A stretch of 64,000 bases of DNA from Chitinophagales bacterium (GCA_016787225.1 JAEUUY010000006.1:62001-126000); one strand, 5' to 3'. Numbered from the stretch's first letter, positions 36,096 through 44,812 are shown. Made by a program: numbers and translations. The notes: generated by a model not told the origin, from the sequence alone.

Positions 36096-36126
36096 TGTCC
36101 ACTTAGGCGGGTTTTCAATTTATTAG
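36096..36126 (+). repeat. 31-nt direct repeat, copy 1
   Basis: Starts TGTCCACTTAGGCGGGTTTTC and pairs with 36867-36897, agreeing at about 25 of 31 positions, with GGCGGGTTTTC identical. The two copies bound a 740-base segment with two small minus-strand genes and the candidate RNA, as expected for an inserted unit or for a duplicated site. Confidence 0.6.
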
Positions 36127-36148
36127 CATTCATTAACATAAATAGTTG

Positions 36149-36156
36149 TATATTTG
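36149..36156 (+). promoter_or_regulatory. Strong -7 box of the candidate small RNA
   Basis: TATATTTG followed by C matches TAnnTTTG(C). A TTAG at 36123-36126, 22 bases upstream, is an imperfect -33. It points at the structured stretch from about 36161. Confidence 0.5.
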
Positions 36157-36159
36157 CAT

Positions 36160-36232
36160 TGGCTCTGTAGCTACCGAAGGTTTAAGTTTATCTTAGATTA
36201 TATATGTAGGTGGAATGGAGCCATTTTTTATT
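36160..36232 (+). ncRNA. Candidate structured small RNA
   Basis: The stretch follows a -7 box and is not coding. TGGCTCT (36160-36166) pairs with GGAGCCA (36217-36223), and CTACC (36171-36175) pairs with GGTGG (36209-36213) inside it; a T-rich run (TTTTTTATTT) follows at once. This looks like a short RNA of about 65 nt closed by a long-range stem and ended at a U-tract. The first bases resemble a tRNA acceptor/D-arm start (GGCTCTGTAGCTA), but it is too short and lacks a T-arm. It ends at the stop codon of the convergent gene at 36228. No Rfam family is assigned. Confidence 0.4.
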
Positions 36233-36473
36233 TGTATTTGGTATTATCTATTTCAAATTCTTTAGGAGTGAAACACCAATGTCTATAGGAATGATTCCAA
36301 TTATCTGATTCTAATTCTCGTCCTGTAGAGATTCCAATATTAAAATTAGGCTTTATTTCGCATATTTTAGAATAAATATATTTGTATAAATCGTCTTTTG
36401 CCCTTGTCTTATTCGCTCTAATTCGCTTACCATCTGGTTTGATTTTATGAAAATTGTTTAATCTAAACTGCAT
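36228..36473 (-). CDS. Small hypothetical protein
   Basis: The 81-residue product is basic in its first half (KPDGKRIRANKTRAKDDLY) and aromatic-rich in its second half (SDNWNHSYRHWCFTPKEFE). No motif is recognised. Its start overlaps the end of a short upstream frame on the same strand (36463-36576), and a winged-helix gene lies further upstream, so the three may form a small cluster. The base composition is AT-rich like the rest of the island. Confidence 0.45.
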   Translation of the reverse strand: MQFRLNNFHKIKPDGKRIRANKTRAKDDLYKYIYSKICEIKPNFNIGISTGRELESDNWNHSYRHWCFTPKEFEIDNTKYK

Positions 36474-36576
36474 AGCGCCTAATACAATGATCTATCTCTC
36501 TTATTTGTTCCTTATTTAGCTTACAATGTTCCTTAATGTATCTAAATTGTTGTTTATCAATACTTTAATCGCTCAT
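36463..36576 (-). pseudogene. Short frame with an early stop
   Basis: The frame reads MSD, stop, then SIDKQQFRYIKEHCKLNKEQ and IREIDHCIRRYAV before a stop. The part after the stop is helical and protein-like. It overlaps the start of the 81-residue frame by 11 bases, as in coupled genes. It is either a decayed small gene or uses an unusual start codon after the stop. Confidence 0.3.
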
Positions 36577-36597
36577 TTGTTTGTTCCTTAAGTATCA

Positions 36598-36825
36598 CTA
36601 ACTCTTCCTAAAAATATATCTTGCATCTTTGTCTCTCAATTTTGGACTAATTCGATTTATAATATTTTCGACATCTTTAAATTGATTTAAGTATATCCGA
36701 ACTGTTTTTTCATTGATACCAGTAGCCAAAACCAATTCATCGATTGTAGCTTGATTTTGATGAAATAAATAATGCAATATTTTTCTCTGAATGCCATTAT
36801 TTGATTTTTCGATATATCTTTGCAC
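36598..36825 (-). CDS. Small winged-helix/HTH DNA-binding protein
   Basis: The 75-residue protein has the pattern IQRKILHYLFHQNQATIDEL followed by VLATGINEKTVRIYLNQF, a helix-turn-helix with a following basic wing (ISPKLRDKDARYIFRKS), as in small winged-helix regulators. It is downstream of abiH on the same strand and could regulate the island. It has no other domain. The specific family is not recognised. Confidence 0.6.
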   Translation of the reverse strand: MQRYIEKSNNGIQRKILHYLFHQNQATIDELVLATGINEKTVRIYLNQFKDVENIINRISPKLRDKDARYIFRKS

Positions 36826-36866
36826 TTAATAATACTCGCCAAGCCTATGGTTTCTTCTTGAAACTA

Positions 36867-36897
36867 TGCTCACTGGGGCGGGTTTTCTATTTTTTAG
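36867..36897 (+). repeat. 31-nt direct repeat, copy 2
   Basis: Starts TGCTCACTGGGGCGGGTTTTC. It is the right-hand partner of 36096-36126 and lies between the HTH gene and the 3' end of abiH. Confidence 0.6.
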
Positions 36898-36908
36898 GGG
36901 GTTGGTTA

Positions 36909-38018
36909 CTATTTCCTTTGTACTTGAAACATCTTATACCCGTCTTCTTTACTCTTAATTTTTCTAATAAAATCTTGCTTATTATCGAAGCATCTGGAAA
37001 GATTTTGGACTTTATCAGTATAATCATCCGCTAATTTACCTTCAGCTTCATATTGAAAATAATAAACATAGATTTTAACACACTCATTTCTATTCAATAT
37101 TTCTCTTAACAAGCCCCTATCTGAAAGTCCACATGAATGTCCTAGTATATGAACATCAAAAGGATTATTCAATTTATCTGTAAGTTTTTCATAATTGTCT
37201 GTTTGACAATAATCGAAAAGTTTAATGTTCTTTAGTTTCTTATTATCATCTAAAGATTCTAATTTTTTGTAATCCTCACTCTCATAGTCTCCATAGCCAA
37301 AAATTATTTTGTTCCTTGGGTCATTCAACTGTCCATGAATATTTATTACTTGAAAATCATTTGGAATATAGTGAGTATATGTATTAGTATAATTGAAATT
37401 TAATATAAGATTATTTCCATCAGGATATTTTCTAAAATTTAGAAAATAATCTTTGTATTGAGGTATGAATTGTAATGGATTTAATTGAATTAGGTATTCT
37501 TCAAATTTGTTCTGCAAAACTTCAAAATCTTGATTTAACTTTTCAGTATTAGGTTCGCTAATCAATAACCTGAAATATAATCTTTCAATATCTACCCAGT
37601 TTTTGTTTTTGTGATATTCATTAATAATATTATTAAACATAATATTTTTTTCATACTGATAATGAAATTTATATGGCGGTTGTCCAGTTTTACTTTTAAT
37701 TTTTTGCATTACTCCAAGGTCTGCTTGGTGTTTAGAGTAAAAATCTTCATATCCAGAAATGGATTTAAGTCTTAAGAATATTTCCTTAAAAACTTTATCA
37801 TCTTCGAAATAGCCTTTAACATAGCTATCGCTGTCTTTTATACGGTAGTTAAGAAATGGATTATCAATTTCAAATTCAATAAGATTACTTTCAAAATGTT
37901 TATTAGCAACTTGCAAAAAGTAGGATTTATAAACCCAATCGATAAAATGTTTATAGCCAGAATCTAATCCATGAGACAAATCAAAACCGTTTCCAATAAT
38001 AAAAATGTTGTTATTCAT
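36909..38018 (-). CDS. AbiH-family phage abortive infection protein
   Basis: Read from the ATG at 38018, the protein is 369 residues and begins MNNNIFIIGNGFDLSHGLDS, followed by GYKHFIDW. This is the diagnostic nucleotide-binding-like N-terminus of the bacteriophage abortive infection AbiH family. The C-terminal part has the NFNYTNTY, INIHGQL and ILGHSCGLSDRG segments typical of the family. AbiH was first described on a lactococcal plasmid; its mechanism is unresolved. The start overlaps the 3' end of the type IIG-like gene by 8 bases, so the two are translationally coupled. An in-frame codon 42 bases upstream adds 14 residues without family character. Confidence 0.88.
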   Translation of the reverse strand: MNNNIFIIGNGFDLSHGLDSGYKHFIDWVYKSYFLQVANKHFESNLIEFEIDNPFLNYRIKDSDSYVKGYFEDDKVFKEIFLRLKSISGYEDFYSKHQADLGVMQKIKSKTGQPPYKFHYQYEKNIMFNNIINEYHKNKNWVDIERLYFRLLISEPNTEKLNQDFEVLQNKFEEYLIQLNPLQFIPQYKDYFLNFRKYPDGNNLILNFNYTNTYTHYIPNDFQVINIHGQLNDPRNKIIFGYGDYESEDYKKLESLDDNKKLKNIKLFDYCQTDNYEKLTDKLNNPFDVHILGHSCGLSDRGLLREILNRNECVKIYVYYFQYEAEGKLADDYTDKVQNLSRCFDNKQDFIRKIKSKEDGYKMFQVQRK

Positions 38019-41000
38019 AAGTATACGATTTATTTTCAATGACGGCGATTTCCTCCTCACTCAGCCCATATAGCTCATAGACTAGCTTATCTATCTCTGC
38101 CTCCAACTCACTAGTATCTGCGTCTGGATTGGATTTTTTGAGAGAGAGGATTTTATCGACACAAGTATTTATATTTTGATTTATTTTTTTACAAATAGGA
38201 ACTTTGGATAGTAATTGAGTATTTAAACTAATATATCCACCTGCTAAATGTTTATCTTTAAACTTAATTTTAAAATACCAATCTATTAATTTTGAATTTA
38301 AAATTGCGAGAACTGATTTTAGTATTTCAATTTCTCCTAGAATACTATAAACACTAACTGCTGGTGCTAGAATGCCTTCAATATCCAATGTAGCCTCTAT
38401 ATTTTTTGTCATACCAGCTACCAATATTTTAGGTGAAGAAAACAATTCCCATTTTCCTTCAGATATTACTTCTTTATTATATGTAATAAATGGCTCTATA
38501 TAATCTGTTCCTTTATATCTAGTTTTATTATTTAATATTACATATCTATCAATACTCCCTGTTACAATGACTCTCTTATCTGAAGCAGTTTTTCTTCCTT
38601 CTGAAATACAATTTCCATAATTAGTAAATTGAAATCCATTTATACCAGGTGAGTATGTTAGAGAGTCATTTAGGCTTGCTATATTCTCAACTTTATGAAA
38701 AATTAAATCTTCAGTAGTACTATTTTCTTCTGATTTTACATATTGCATTTTAATAAAATCCCAGTCATTAATATAGTTAATTTTTAGACTGTTATCTATT
38801 AACTGAACATTCTGCTTTATACATATACTTGACTTTCTTTCATTATTTGAAAGGTTAATTATAATAGGATAAACAGAGGCTTCTTCAAAAACATTTATAT
38901 TAGAAATATCAATAAAACTATCAAATGATTTACTAGAACTTAAAAAATTTAAAAGCGAATTTGAGTATGAGGCGATTAGAAATTTATTTGGAATAATATA
39001 ATTTAAATTACAGTCTTTTTTAAGCAATTCAAATCCTTTCTCAATAAATAAAATGTATATGTCATAATTGCCAGATTTAGCAGAAATAAATTTACTATTA
39101 AAGTATTTTATATCCTTTTCCATATCCCTTTTATACATATCTTTTGTAGATATATACGGCGGATTCCCTATCACCACATCAAACCCAATAAATCCACCAT
39201 TCTCATCAAGCACTTCTGGAAATTCAAATCTCCATTCAAAAGCATTCTGATAGATAGGATTGGATTCTATGTCTTTTTTCTCTTGTGTCAGTTTTTCAAG
39301 TTTGGCTTCATAGTCTTTGACCTTTGCTTTTTCTATATCTGTGAGAGGAAACATGGGGTTTTTGGATTTCAGAATTTCCATAGTTACCTTATCTATTTCA
39401 TTCTGTACCTTATCTGTTCTCTTATCTCTCAGTTTAAATTCAGATTTGAATTGGTCTATTTTTTTGACTAATTGTGCTTTGGCTGATTTATCTCTTTCTC
39501 CTTTATATACCTGTACCCAAGTGGTATATTCTTTCAGCCTCGTTTGGAAATTAGGTATATTCTCAAATACACTATCCTTGACTTCAAATCTACTTATCAA
39601 GCTATTGCCACATTTGATATTGATATCAATATTTGGCAAAGTTTCTAAATACTTATATTTGCTAGATTCCGTATAGTAGGCATTTTTAAGCAATTCTATC
39701 CAGAGTCTCAGTCTGCATATCATCACCGATTTAGGATTGATATCTACTCCGAATAGGCAGTTTTCTATAATCGTTTGTTTCTCGTGAAAGAGGGTTTCTT
39801 GTATTCTTCTACTTTCAGCATTTTTGGGATTGTATTCATAGAGTTTACCTTCTTCATCTTTGATTATGAGTTCATCATTTTCTATCTCCAGTTTATAGCC
39901 CTTGATTCTTTTGAAATCCTTGTCAGCCAGAATTTCTAAATCAGATTTGATAGCTATCATCTCATTGAGCGCCGATACCAAGAAGTGTCCAGAACCGACA
40001 GCAGGGTCACAGATATGAAGATTGTTTATTGTACTATTCGCTTCTTGGATTGAAATTTTGTCTAGTTTATTGTATAAGTCTTTGAAGTCATTACAGTTCC
40101 AATGATAAGATTCATTAAATTTCTGTATAACTGCTCTTCTAATACTTTCCCTGCACATATGCATCGTGATAAAACTCGGTGTATAGAATGAGCCATCTTT
40201 GTAGCCATTGATTTTTTCAAATATCAACCCTAATACAGAAGCATTGATAATCGTCTTGGATTCTTCCTTGATTTTTCCTTTGGATACATCTCCGAAGTCA
40301 TAGGCATTGAGAAACTCAAATAAGTATTCTAGCGTTCTTTTGCTACTGCCTTTGACTTGATCCCGATAGCCATCGGGACGTAAAACGGTCTTGTCGTAAC
40401 TAGGCAAATCCAGTCTATCTTTCAATACATTGATTCCAAAGTATTTTTTCTCTAACTCCGTTTTCTCAAATAGCGAACTATTGAGATAAGGGATATTGCC
40501 AAATTGTTCATTCACAGATTTAGACCTATCCTGATAGTTCTCTGCTAATACCTCAAAAAATAATTCTTCTAATTCATCGTAGTCCTTAATCTTGTCATAG
40601 CTTAAAAAAGCAAAATCCAGACTATGATTGTATTTAATAAGTTGCCCTTCTAGTAATTTGAGGAATAAAATTCGATTGAGCCAAGTAATACAAAGCTCTA
40701 GTGCTATAGAATACTGTTCCTCTGTATCAGATATATCTCTAAAATCTTTTTTGAGTTTATTGAGGGCATTTTCTAATAAACTTCCATCATTCGGCACCTT
40801 ACATCGCTGAATCGTTTTCTTGCTTCCTTCTTTGACTTCCTCTATTCCGACGATATGTAGTAGTTCTTTGTAGAATTTATCATTCAGAGAATTGCTATCA
40901 TTGGCGGTTTGTTTTTTGAGTAAATGCTCTGGACTGAGGATTTTGTATAAATCCAATAGAGCCTCATCATCTTCTAGGTTATTATTGAAAATGACTTGTT

Positions 41001-41637
41001 CATAGTCTTTAAGGTTGAAATAGGTACAAGATATGGATTCTAAATTTTGCTCTAAATGTGGATGGACCACTTCTTTATAAAACCAGTCTGTTTTATTGAA
41101 TCCTATATTGCCATCATTCCAACTTTTATAGCTATCACGAAGTTTTTTATTTTCAAAGAAATATCGCTCAAAATCACTCGCATCAAATATGTACCATTCA
41201 TAAATGTTGGTAATAATGAGGTGCTTGATTTCCTTATTCTCATTGATAAATCTTTCGTGAATATAATAGGATATGAGTTGCTGAAATGATTTGCTGTTGG
41301 GATTTTTAGCTGAAATCATCTCTGATTTATTGCTTGGTTGCTTAGTTTCTATTAAAACTCCTGCTGAACTTGTCAGTTCAGAGCCATTGTGTATGACTAG
41401 GTCTTTTCTTTCTTTAGTATTTATGGCATTTTTACCCTTATAATACGTATCTAGTAAAAAATCCCTTAAAATAACCTTTAAATGCTCCTCGCTTTCCTTT
41501 CTTTTCTCGCTTTCTAGTATATTGGTAAAGGTGGATTTGATATTAGACTTGAATAGCTCTATTTGCTCTCTTTTCAGATTCTGTTTCTGAATAGAGGCTT
41601 TGAGTTTCTGAGTAGGATTAAGAAATTCTAGTTTCAA
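38011..41637 (-). CDS. Type IIG-like restriction-modification enzyme (Eco57I-type)
   Basis: The 1208-residue protein combines nuclease, methyltransferase and specificity parts. N-terminal region: PD-(D/E)XK-like segment with LIETKQ near residue 96. Central region: SAM-dependent N6-adenine methyltransferase with motif I DPAVGSGHFL at about 543 and motif IV NPPY at about 823, the Eco57I domain. C-terminal region: TaqI-like recognition part, ending ELYGLSEEEIAVIE. It should both cut and methylate DNA with one polypeptide. The start is TTG. It is the first gene of a unit with abiH. A palindromic TCCCGATAGCCATCGGGA lies in frame at 40361-40378. Confidence 0.88.
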   Translation of the reverse strand: MKLEFLNPTQKLKASIQKQNLKREQIELFKSNIKSTFTNILESEKRKESEEHLKVILRDFLLDTYYKGKNAINTKERKDLVIHNGSELTSSAGVLIETKQPSNKSEMISAKNPNSKSFQQLISYYIHERFINENKEIKHLIITNIYEWYIFDASDFERYFFENKKLRDSYKSWNDGNIGFNKTDWFYKEVVHPHLEQNLESISCTYFNLKDYEQVIFNNNLEDDEALLDLYKILSPEHLLKKQTANDSNSLNDKFYKELLHIVGIEEVKEGSKKTIQRCKVPNDGSLLENALNKLKKDFRDISDTEEQYSIALELCITWLNRILFLKLLEGQLIKYNHSLDFAFLSYDKIKDYDELEELFFEVLAENYQDRSKSVNEQFGNIPYLNSSLFEKTELEKKYFGINVLKDRLDLPSYDKTVLRPDGYRDQVKGSSKRTLEYLFEFLNAYDFGDVSKGKIKEESKTIINASVLGLIFEKINGYKDGSFYTPSFITMHMCRESIRRAVIQKFNESYHWNCNDFKDLYNKLDKISIQEANSTINNLHICDPAVGSGHFLVSALNEMIAIKSDLEILADKDFKRIKGYKLEIENDELIIKDEEGKLYEYNPKNAESRRIQETLFHEKQTIIENCLFGVDINPKSVMICRLRLWIELLKNAYYTESSKYKYLETLPNIDINIKCGNSLISRFEVKDSVFENIPNFQTRLKEYTTWVQVYKGERDKSAKAQLVKKIDQFKSEFKLRDKRTDKVQNEIDKVTMEILKSKNPMFPLTDIEKAKVKDYEAKLEKLTQEKKDIESNPIYQNAFEWRFEFPEVLDENGGFIGFDVVIGNPPYISTKDMYKRDMEKDIKYFNSKFISAKSGNYDIYILFIEKGFELLKKDCNLNYIIPNKFLIASYSNSLLNFLSSSKSFDSFIDISNINVFEEASVYPIIINLSNNERKSSICIKQNVQLIDNSLKINYINDWDFIKMQYVKSEENSTTEDLIFHKVENIASLNDSLTYSPGINGFQFTNYGNCISEGRKTASDKRVIVTGSIDRYVILNNKTRYKGTDYIEPFITYNKEVISEGKWELFSSPKILVAGMTKNIEATLDIEGILAPAVSVYSILGEIEILKSVLAILNSKLIDWYFKIKFKDKHLAGGYISLNTQLLSKVPICKKINQNINTCVDKILSLKKSNPDADTSELEAEIDKLVYELYGLSEEEIAVIENKSYTYE
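40361..40378. repeat. Palindromic TCCCGAT...ATCGGGA inside the restriction-modification gene
   Basis: TCCCGATAGCCATCGGGA is an 18-base near-perfect palindrome. A close relative, TCCCGATAGCTATCGGGA, occurs in the MITE-like copy at 61272. Here it encodes RPDGYRD in frame, between VL and QVKGSSKRTLEYL. Confidence 0.6.
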
Positions 41638-41740
41638 GACGCATCGAATTTTAGTTAAAAAAGGATTTCAACTGTGTGTAAATATAATGAAAAAGAATTA
41701 TTGGTATTGGCGCACTTCCAAATCGCCCTAAAATATATTA

Positions 41741-41870
41741 TACCAATCTTACATATAAAATAGTCCAATGTGTTTATATGTTTAGAGTGGTAAATGCCGT
41801 TGTGAATTGTGTTTAGTCCATTGGAGCAAAGCGGAAAATTGGACTATTACAGAATTCCAAACGGTATTAC
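41741..41870 (+). repeat. MITE-like repeat, copy 1 (130 bp)
   Basis: Nearly identical to 61178-61319 over its first 80 and last 32 bases; only the centre differs. The ends are imperfect inverted repeats about 27 bases long: TATACC...ATAGTCC at the left, and the reverse complement of GGACTAT...GGTATTA at the right. No coding capacity. Probably a non-autonomous mobile or dispersed element; mobility is inferred. Confidence 0.75.
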
Positions 41871-42204
41871 GTAGCAAATTTCATTTCGGCATACAGATAA
41901 AGATTCAAAGCAAAGGAAAAGGATTTTTAGTTTACCAGTCATGCTGAAATACTGATTCTTTCTGATTTTAGTAGATGGTCGTTTTGATGTCTTATTCTGG
42001 AGGAGGTAAATGTCTAGGAATAAAGCACTGACATCCATTCGATAGCCTTGAAGGCTTTACTTCGACCTTAGGAGAAGTGCACAGACCTAGAAGGTTTGTA
42101 TGGGTAAAAGGCAGACTCCGAATCAATCCTGAGGTGTATCGGGACTAAATTTTAGAGCAATCCTCAATAATATAATATGGGCTTATCGATGTACTAAATA
42201 CCAT

Positions 42205-42276
42205 AGCCCCGATAGAAGTGGTAGCCCACAGCGACAAAGGAGCGAGGACTACTAGCGCATAGCGGGAATTAGCTCC
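42205..42276 (+). repeat. REP-like structured element
   Basis: The stretch AGCCCCGATAGAAGTGGTAG ... TAGCGCATAGCGGGAATTAGCT can fold, with AGC/GCT and CCCG/CGGG outer pairing and GTAG/CTAC inner pairing. Elements with this wording recur between genes in many Bacteroidota genomes in my memory and may correspond to the Flavo-1-type RNA or a REP family; I cannot verify which. Only one full copy is in the window. Confidence 0.5.
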
Positions 42277-42312
42277 TAAAACTAAGGCGAAAGCGCTTCT
42301 TTTCCATTTTTA

Positions 42313-42344
42313 TTGAGTTAAAATATAAAAAAACATTACCTTTG
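42313..42344 (+). promoter_or_regulatory. Promoter of the coiled-coil protein gene
   Basis: TTG at 42313-42315, a 21-base spacer and TACCTTTG at 42337-42344 match the Bacteroidota consensus, 38 bases before the ATG at 42383. Confidence 0.65.
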
Positions 42345-42382
42345 GGTTTTTAAAAAATAACCCTTCCAAGTTATATCAACGT

Positions 42383-44812
42383 ATGAGATATAGATTTTTG
42401 ATTTTGCTAGGACTTATACCTTTCCTGGCAATAAGCCAGAACCCTCTTAAAAAGGAATTAAAGGGCAATGTAACCTCCATGTTTTATAGTCCTTCGCAGT
42501 TTAGTTTTACCAATCAAAATGGAGTCACTATTTATATAGCTGAGCTGAAAGACAGACGCTCGCTAAACTGGAATAAACAAGTAAATGATTCCGTAAAGAT
42601 AGAAGCTATAGGAGACTATTGGAACTACCCGATGAATGTTTTATTTAAAAACAAAATCAACCAAGACTTTTCGAAAGCAAATATCAATGTAGATTATTCG
42701 GCTCAAGGTGATAATATCTATAAACTAGAACCTACCCTTGATGTATTGTATCCAAACTTTGTATTGTATCCCGATAAAGGCTACTGGGTCTTATCTAAAA
42801 TAAATATGCAAGTAAGTAAAGGCTCTCAAGTGCTATTTACAAAATCTTATCAGGAATACACTTTTTTCAACAAAACCATCAATGGCTATAAAGAAACATA
42901 TAACACTGACCTCAAAGAAGGCGCTAATGTCGCAATGTGGTCTAGTATAAAAAGACTTCTCGACCAGTTTTACATCGATTTAAATAATGCCTTTGCAGGA
43001 CAACCTGTTCAGAGTTCCAATGTAGCTGTATCCAATATTGGCGTCTCGAATATAGCCAATGATCAAAATATTAACAATCAAGTTTCGAATTATTCTGGTG
43101 ATAACACGAAAAAAGATGCGGAGCCAGCCAATAATTATAAGATTGAAGGAGATGTGCCTCTACCGGATGCACCCAGTGATAATAAGCTAAACAATGCTGT
43201 AGATGCCTTAGGCTCAGGGGCTAAAGTGAATACCACCATTAAAAAACCCACTACCATGCCTGTCATAGACTCTGCAAAGCTAGCAGAGCGAAAGCAGAGA
43301 GAGGAGCTGAGAAAAAAAGCTATAGACAGTGCTAAAAAGGCTAGAGAAGAGCTATCACTAACCGCTAAAAAAATGGAAGAGGAAGAAAAGGGAAAACTTC
43401 AATTTCGACGTGATTCCATATTGAAAGTGAAGAAAGAAGCTACTGCTCTTAAAATTAGAGAAAAATTCCTTGCAGATTCTGCAAAAAAAGCTGAGGTAAA
43501 TAAAAAAATAGAGGATGCCAAAAGAAAAAGAGAAGAAGAAAAGGCAAAATTGAACCCTGAAAAATCAGAACCAAGTTCTTCACAAAAAACAAGTGCAGCT
43601 GTACCAAAAAACGCTGAACCCGCAATAGAGAAAAAAAAGCCTCAAGCTATTGCGAGGAGAACATATCAGAGACGCGAAAACGAATCTATAAGTGAAGCTG
43701 TAAGAAGAATAGCTAGAGAAATAGAGGAAGAAGAGGATGGTAACTATACCCCTTCTTCGAAAACAATAGATAAAGAACCTGTTGCTACTGCTTCGGTCTC
43801 TAAACGCTCGGAGGCCATGGAAAAATTGAAAGCCGATAGAGAAAAAGCTGCAGCAGAAATGAAAGCAAAAAAGGCTGAAAGAGACTCTATGTTAGCCTTA
43901 GAAAAACAGAAAAAACAAGACTCTTTAATCGCTCTACGCAAAGCTAAAGCAATAGAAATAGAGGCGGCTATGGCTAGAGCAAAGGCTTCTAAAGATAGCT
44001 TCAGCAGAATACTCGCCGCAAAGAAATATGTAGAAGATAGTATAGAATTAGTCAGAGAAAAAGAAAGACGCCGAGAGGCGGTACTAGCTGCTCAAAAAGC
44101 AGCTATAGAATTAGAGCGAAATACCCTAATTAAAAACCCTAATTCGGGAGAAATGTTTGCTACAGTATCTAGCGATCCTCCTAGTAAACTTCCCGATAAT
44201 AGAACGCGTGAACAAGTCTTAGCGGATAGAATTTTTGTGCCAAAATCAGAAAACACTAAAAATCTTTTAGCTCGTGTAAAGCTAATAACTCCTGAGGAAG
44301 AAGCAAAATTGCTAGCACAGATGAAAACAGATGATAAAGGTGTGGCGGATTCTTTTTTCATTCAAATTCAAAAAAATAGACCTATTCCTACATATACTCC
44401 ATTAGATACAGTAAAACCTATTTCTAAAAAGACTGAATCTCCTGCCCAGCCATCTAAGGAAGATAAGAAGGCACAAATTATTGAAAAAGGACTGAAGGGT
44501 GCGAAAGATGCTAAAAATTCTAAAGAAACCGCAATCACGGAAAAGCCTAAAGAAAAAATGTCTCAGCCTAAAAAAGCAGTAGATACGGTATCTAAAGCCG
44601 TGAAAGCAGCGGCTCCAGTTTTAAAAGAAAAAACCTCTAGCCCTGCCTCTTCTAATAAAAATGAAACCGCGTCCAAAGCTCAAAAAGGCACGACGAATGA
44701 TGCTGTCATTGACTCCGCAACAAGCGAGGAGAAAGCTAAACAGCTAGAAGATGAAATAGAAAAAAAGAAAAAAGAGATAAACGAAAGATTAAAAAAAGCT
44801 AAGTCTTGGTAA
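42383..44812 (+). CDS. Secreted protein with long Lys/Glu/Ala-rich coiled coil
   Basis: The 809-residue protein has a signal peptide (MRYRFLILLGLIPFLAISQ). An N-terminal globular domain of about 200 residues follows (containing DRRSLNWNKQVNDSVKIEAIGDYW-like beta/alpha sequence), then about 550 residues of highly charged K/E/A/R-rich helix with runs such as EEEKAKLNPEKSE and RKAKAIEIEAAMARAKASKD, and a basic C-terminus ending KKKKEINERLKKAKSW. Likely periplasmic and elongated, perhaps spanning or tethering layers of the envelope; this is inference from shape. No family recognised for the N-terminal domain. It lies upstream of guaB with its own promoter. Confidence 0.7.
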   Translation: MRYRFLILLGLIPFLAISQNPLKKELKGNVTSMFYSPSQFSFTNQNGVTIYIAELKDRRSLNWNKQVNDSVKIEAIGDYWNYPMNVLFKNKINQDFSKANINVDYSAQGDNIYKLEPTLDVLYPNFVLYPDKGYWVLSKINMQVSKGSQVLFTKSYQEYTFFNKTINGYKETYNTDLKEGANVAMWSSIKRLLDQFYIDLNNAFAGQPVQSSNVAVSNIGVSNIANDQNINNQVSNYSGDNTKKDAEPANNYKIEGDVPLPDAPSDNKLNNAVDALGSGAKVNTTIKKPTTMPVIDSAKLAERKQREELRKKAIDSAKKAREELSLTAKKMEEEEKGKLQFRRDSILKVKKEATALKIREKFLADSAKKAEVNKKIEDAKRKREEEKAKLNPEKSEPSSSQKTSAAVPKNAEPAIEKKKPQAIARRTYQRRENESISEAVRRIAREIEEEEDGNYTPSSKTIDKEPVATASVSKRSEAMEKLKADREKAAAEMKAKKAERDSMLALEKQKKQDSLIALRKAKAIEIEAAMARAKASKDSFSRILAAKKYVEDSIELVREKERRREAVLAAQKAAIELERNTLIKNPNSGEMFATVSSDPPSKLPDNRTREQVLADRIFVPKSENTKNLLARVKLITPEEEAKLLAQMKTDDKGVADSFFIQIQKNRPIPTYTPLDTVKPISKKTESPAQPSKEDKKAQIIEKGLKGAKDAKNSKETAITEKPKEKMSQPKKAVDTVSKAVKAAAPVLKEKTSSPASSNKNETASKAQKGTTNDAVIDSATSEEKAKQLEDEIEKKKKEINERLKKAKSW

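Larger units (their letters stand above)
41638..42382. other. 745-base intergenic region with mobile repeats
   Basis: No gene is supported. Contents: a MITE-like repeat (41741-41870), a stretch with degenerate palindromes (AGCCTTGAAGGCT near 42050; CAGACCTAGAAGGTTTG near 42083), a REP-like structured element (42205-42276), and the promoter of the next gene (42313-42344). Confidence 0.65.

Noticed and set aside
36160-36223. tRNA-like start (GGCTCTGTAGCTA) with pairing ends
   Set aside because: Only about 63 bases, no anticodon or T-arm and no TTC-loop sequence, so not a tRNA; kept as a candidate small RNA instead.
41847-42038. 63-residue minus-strand frame overlapping the MITE-like copy
   Set aside because: Its end is read out of the repeat itself and it has no signal, start context or family character.
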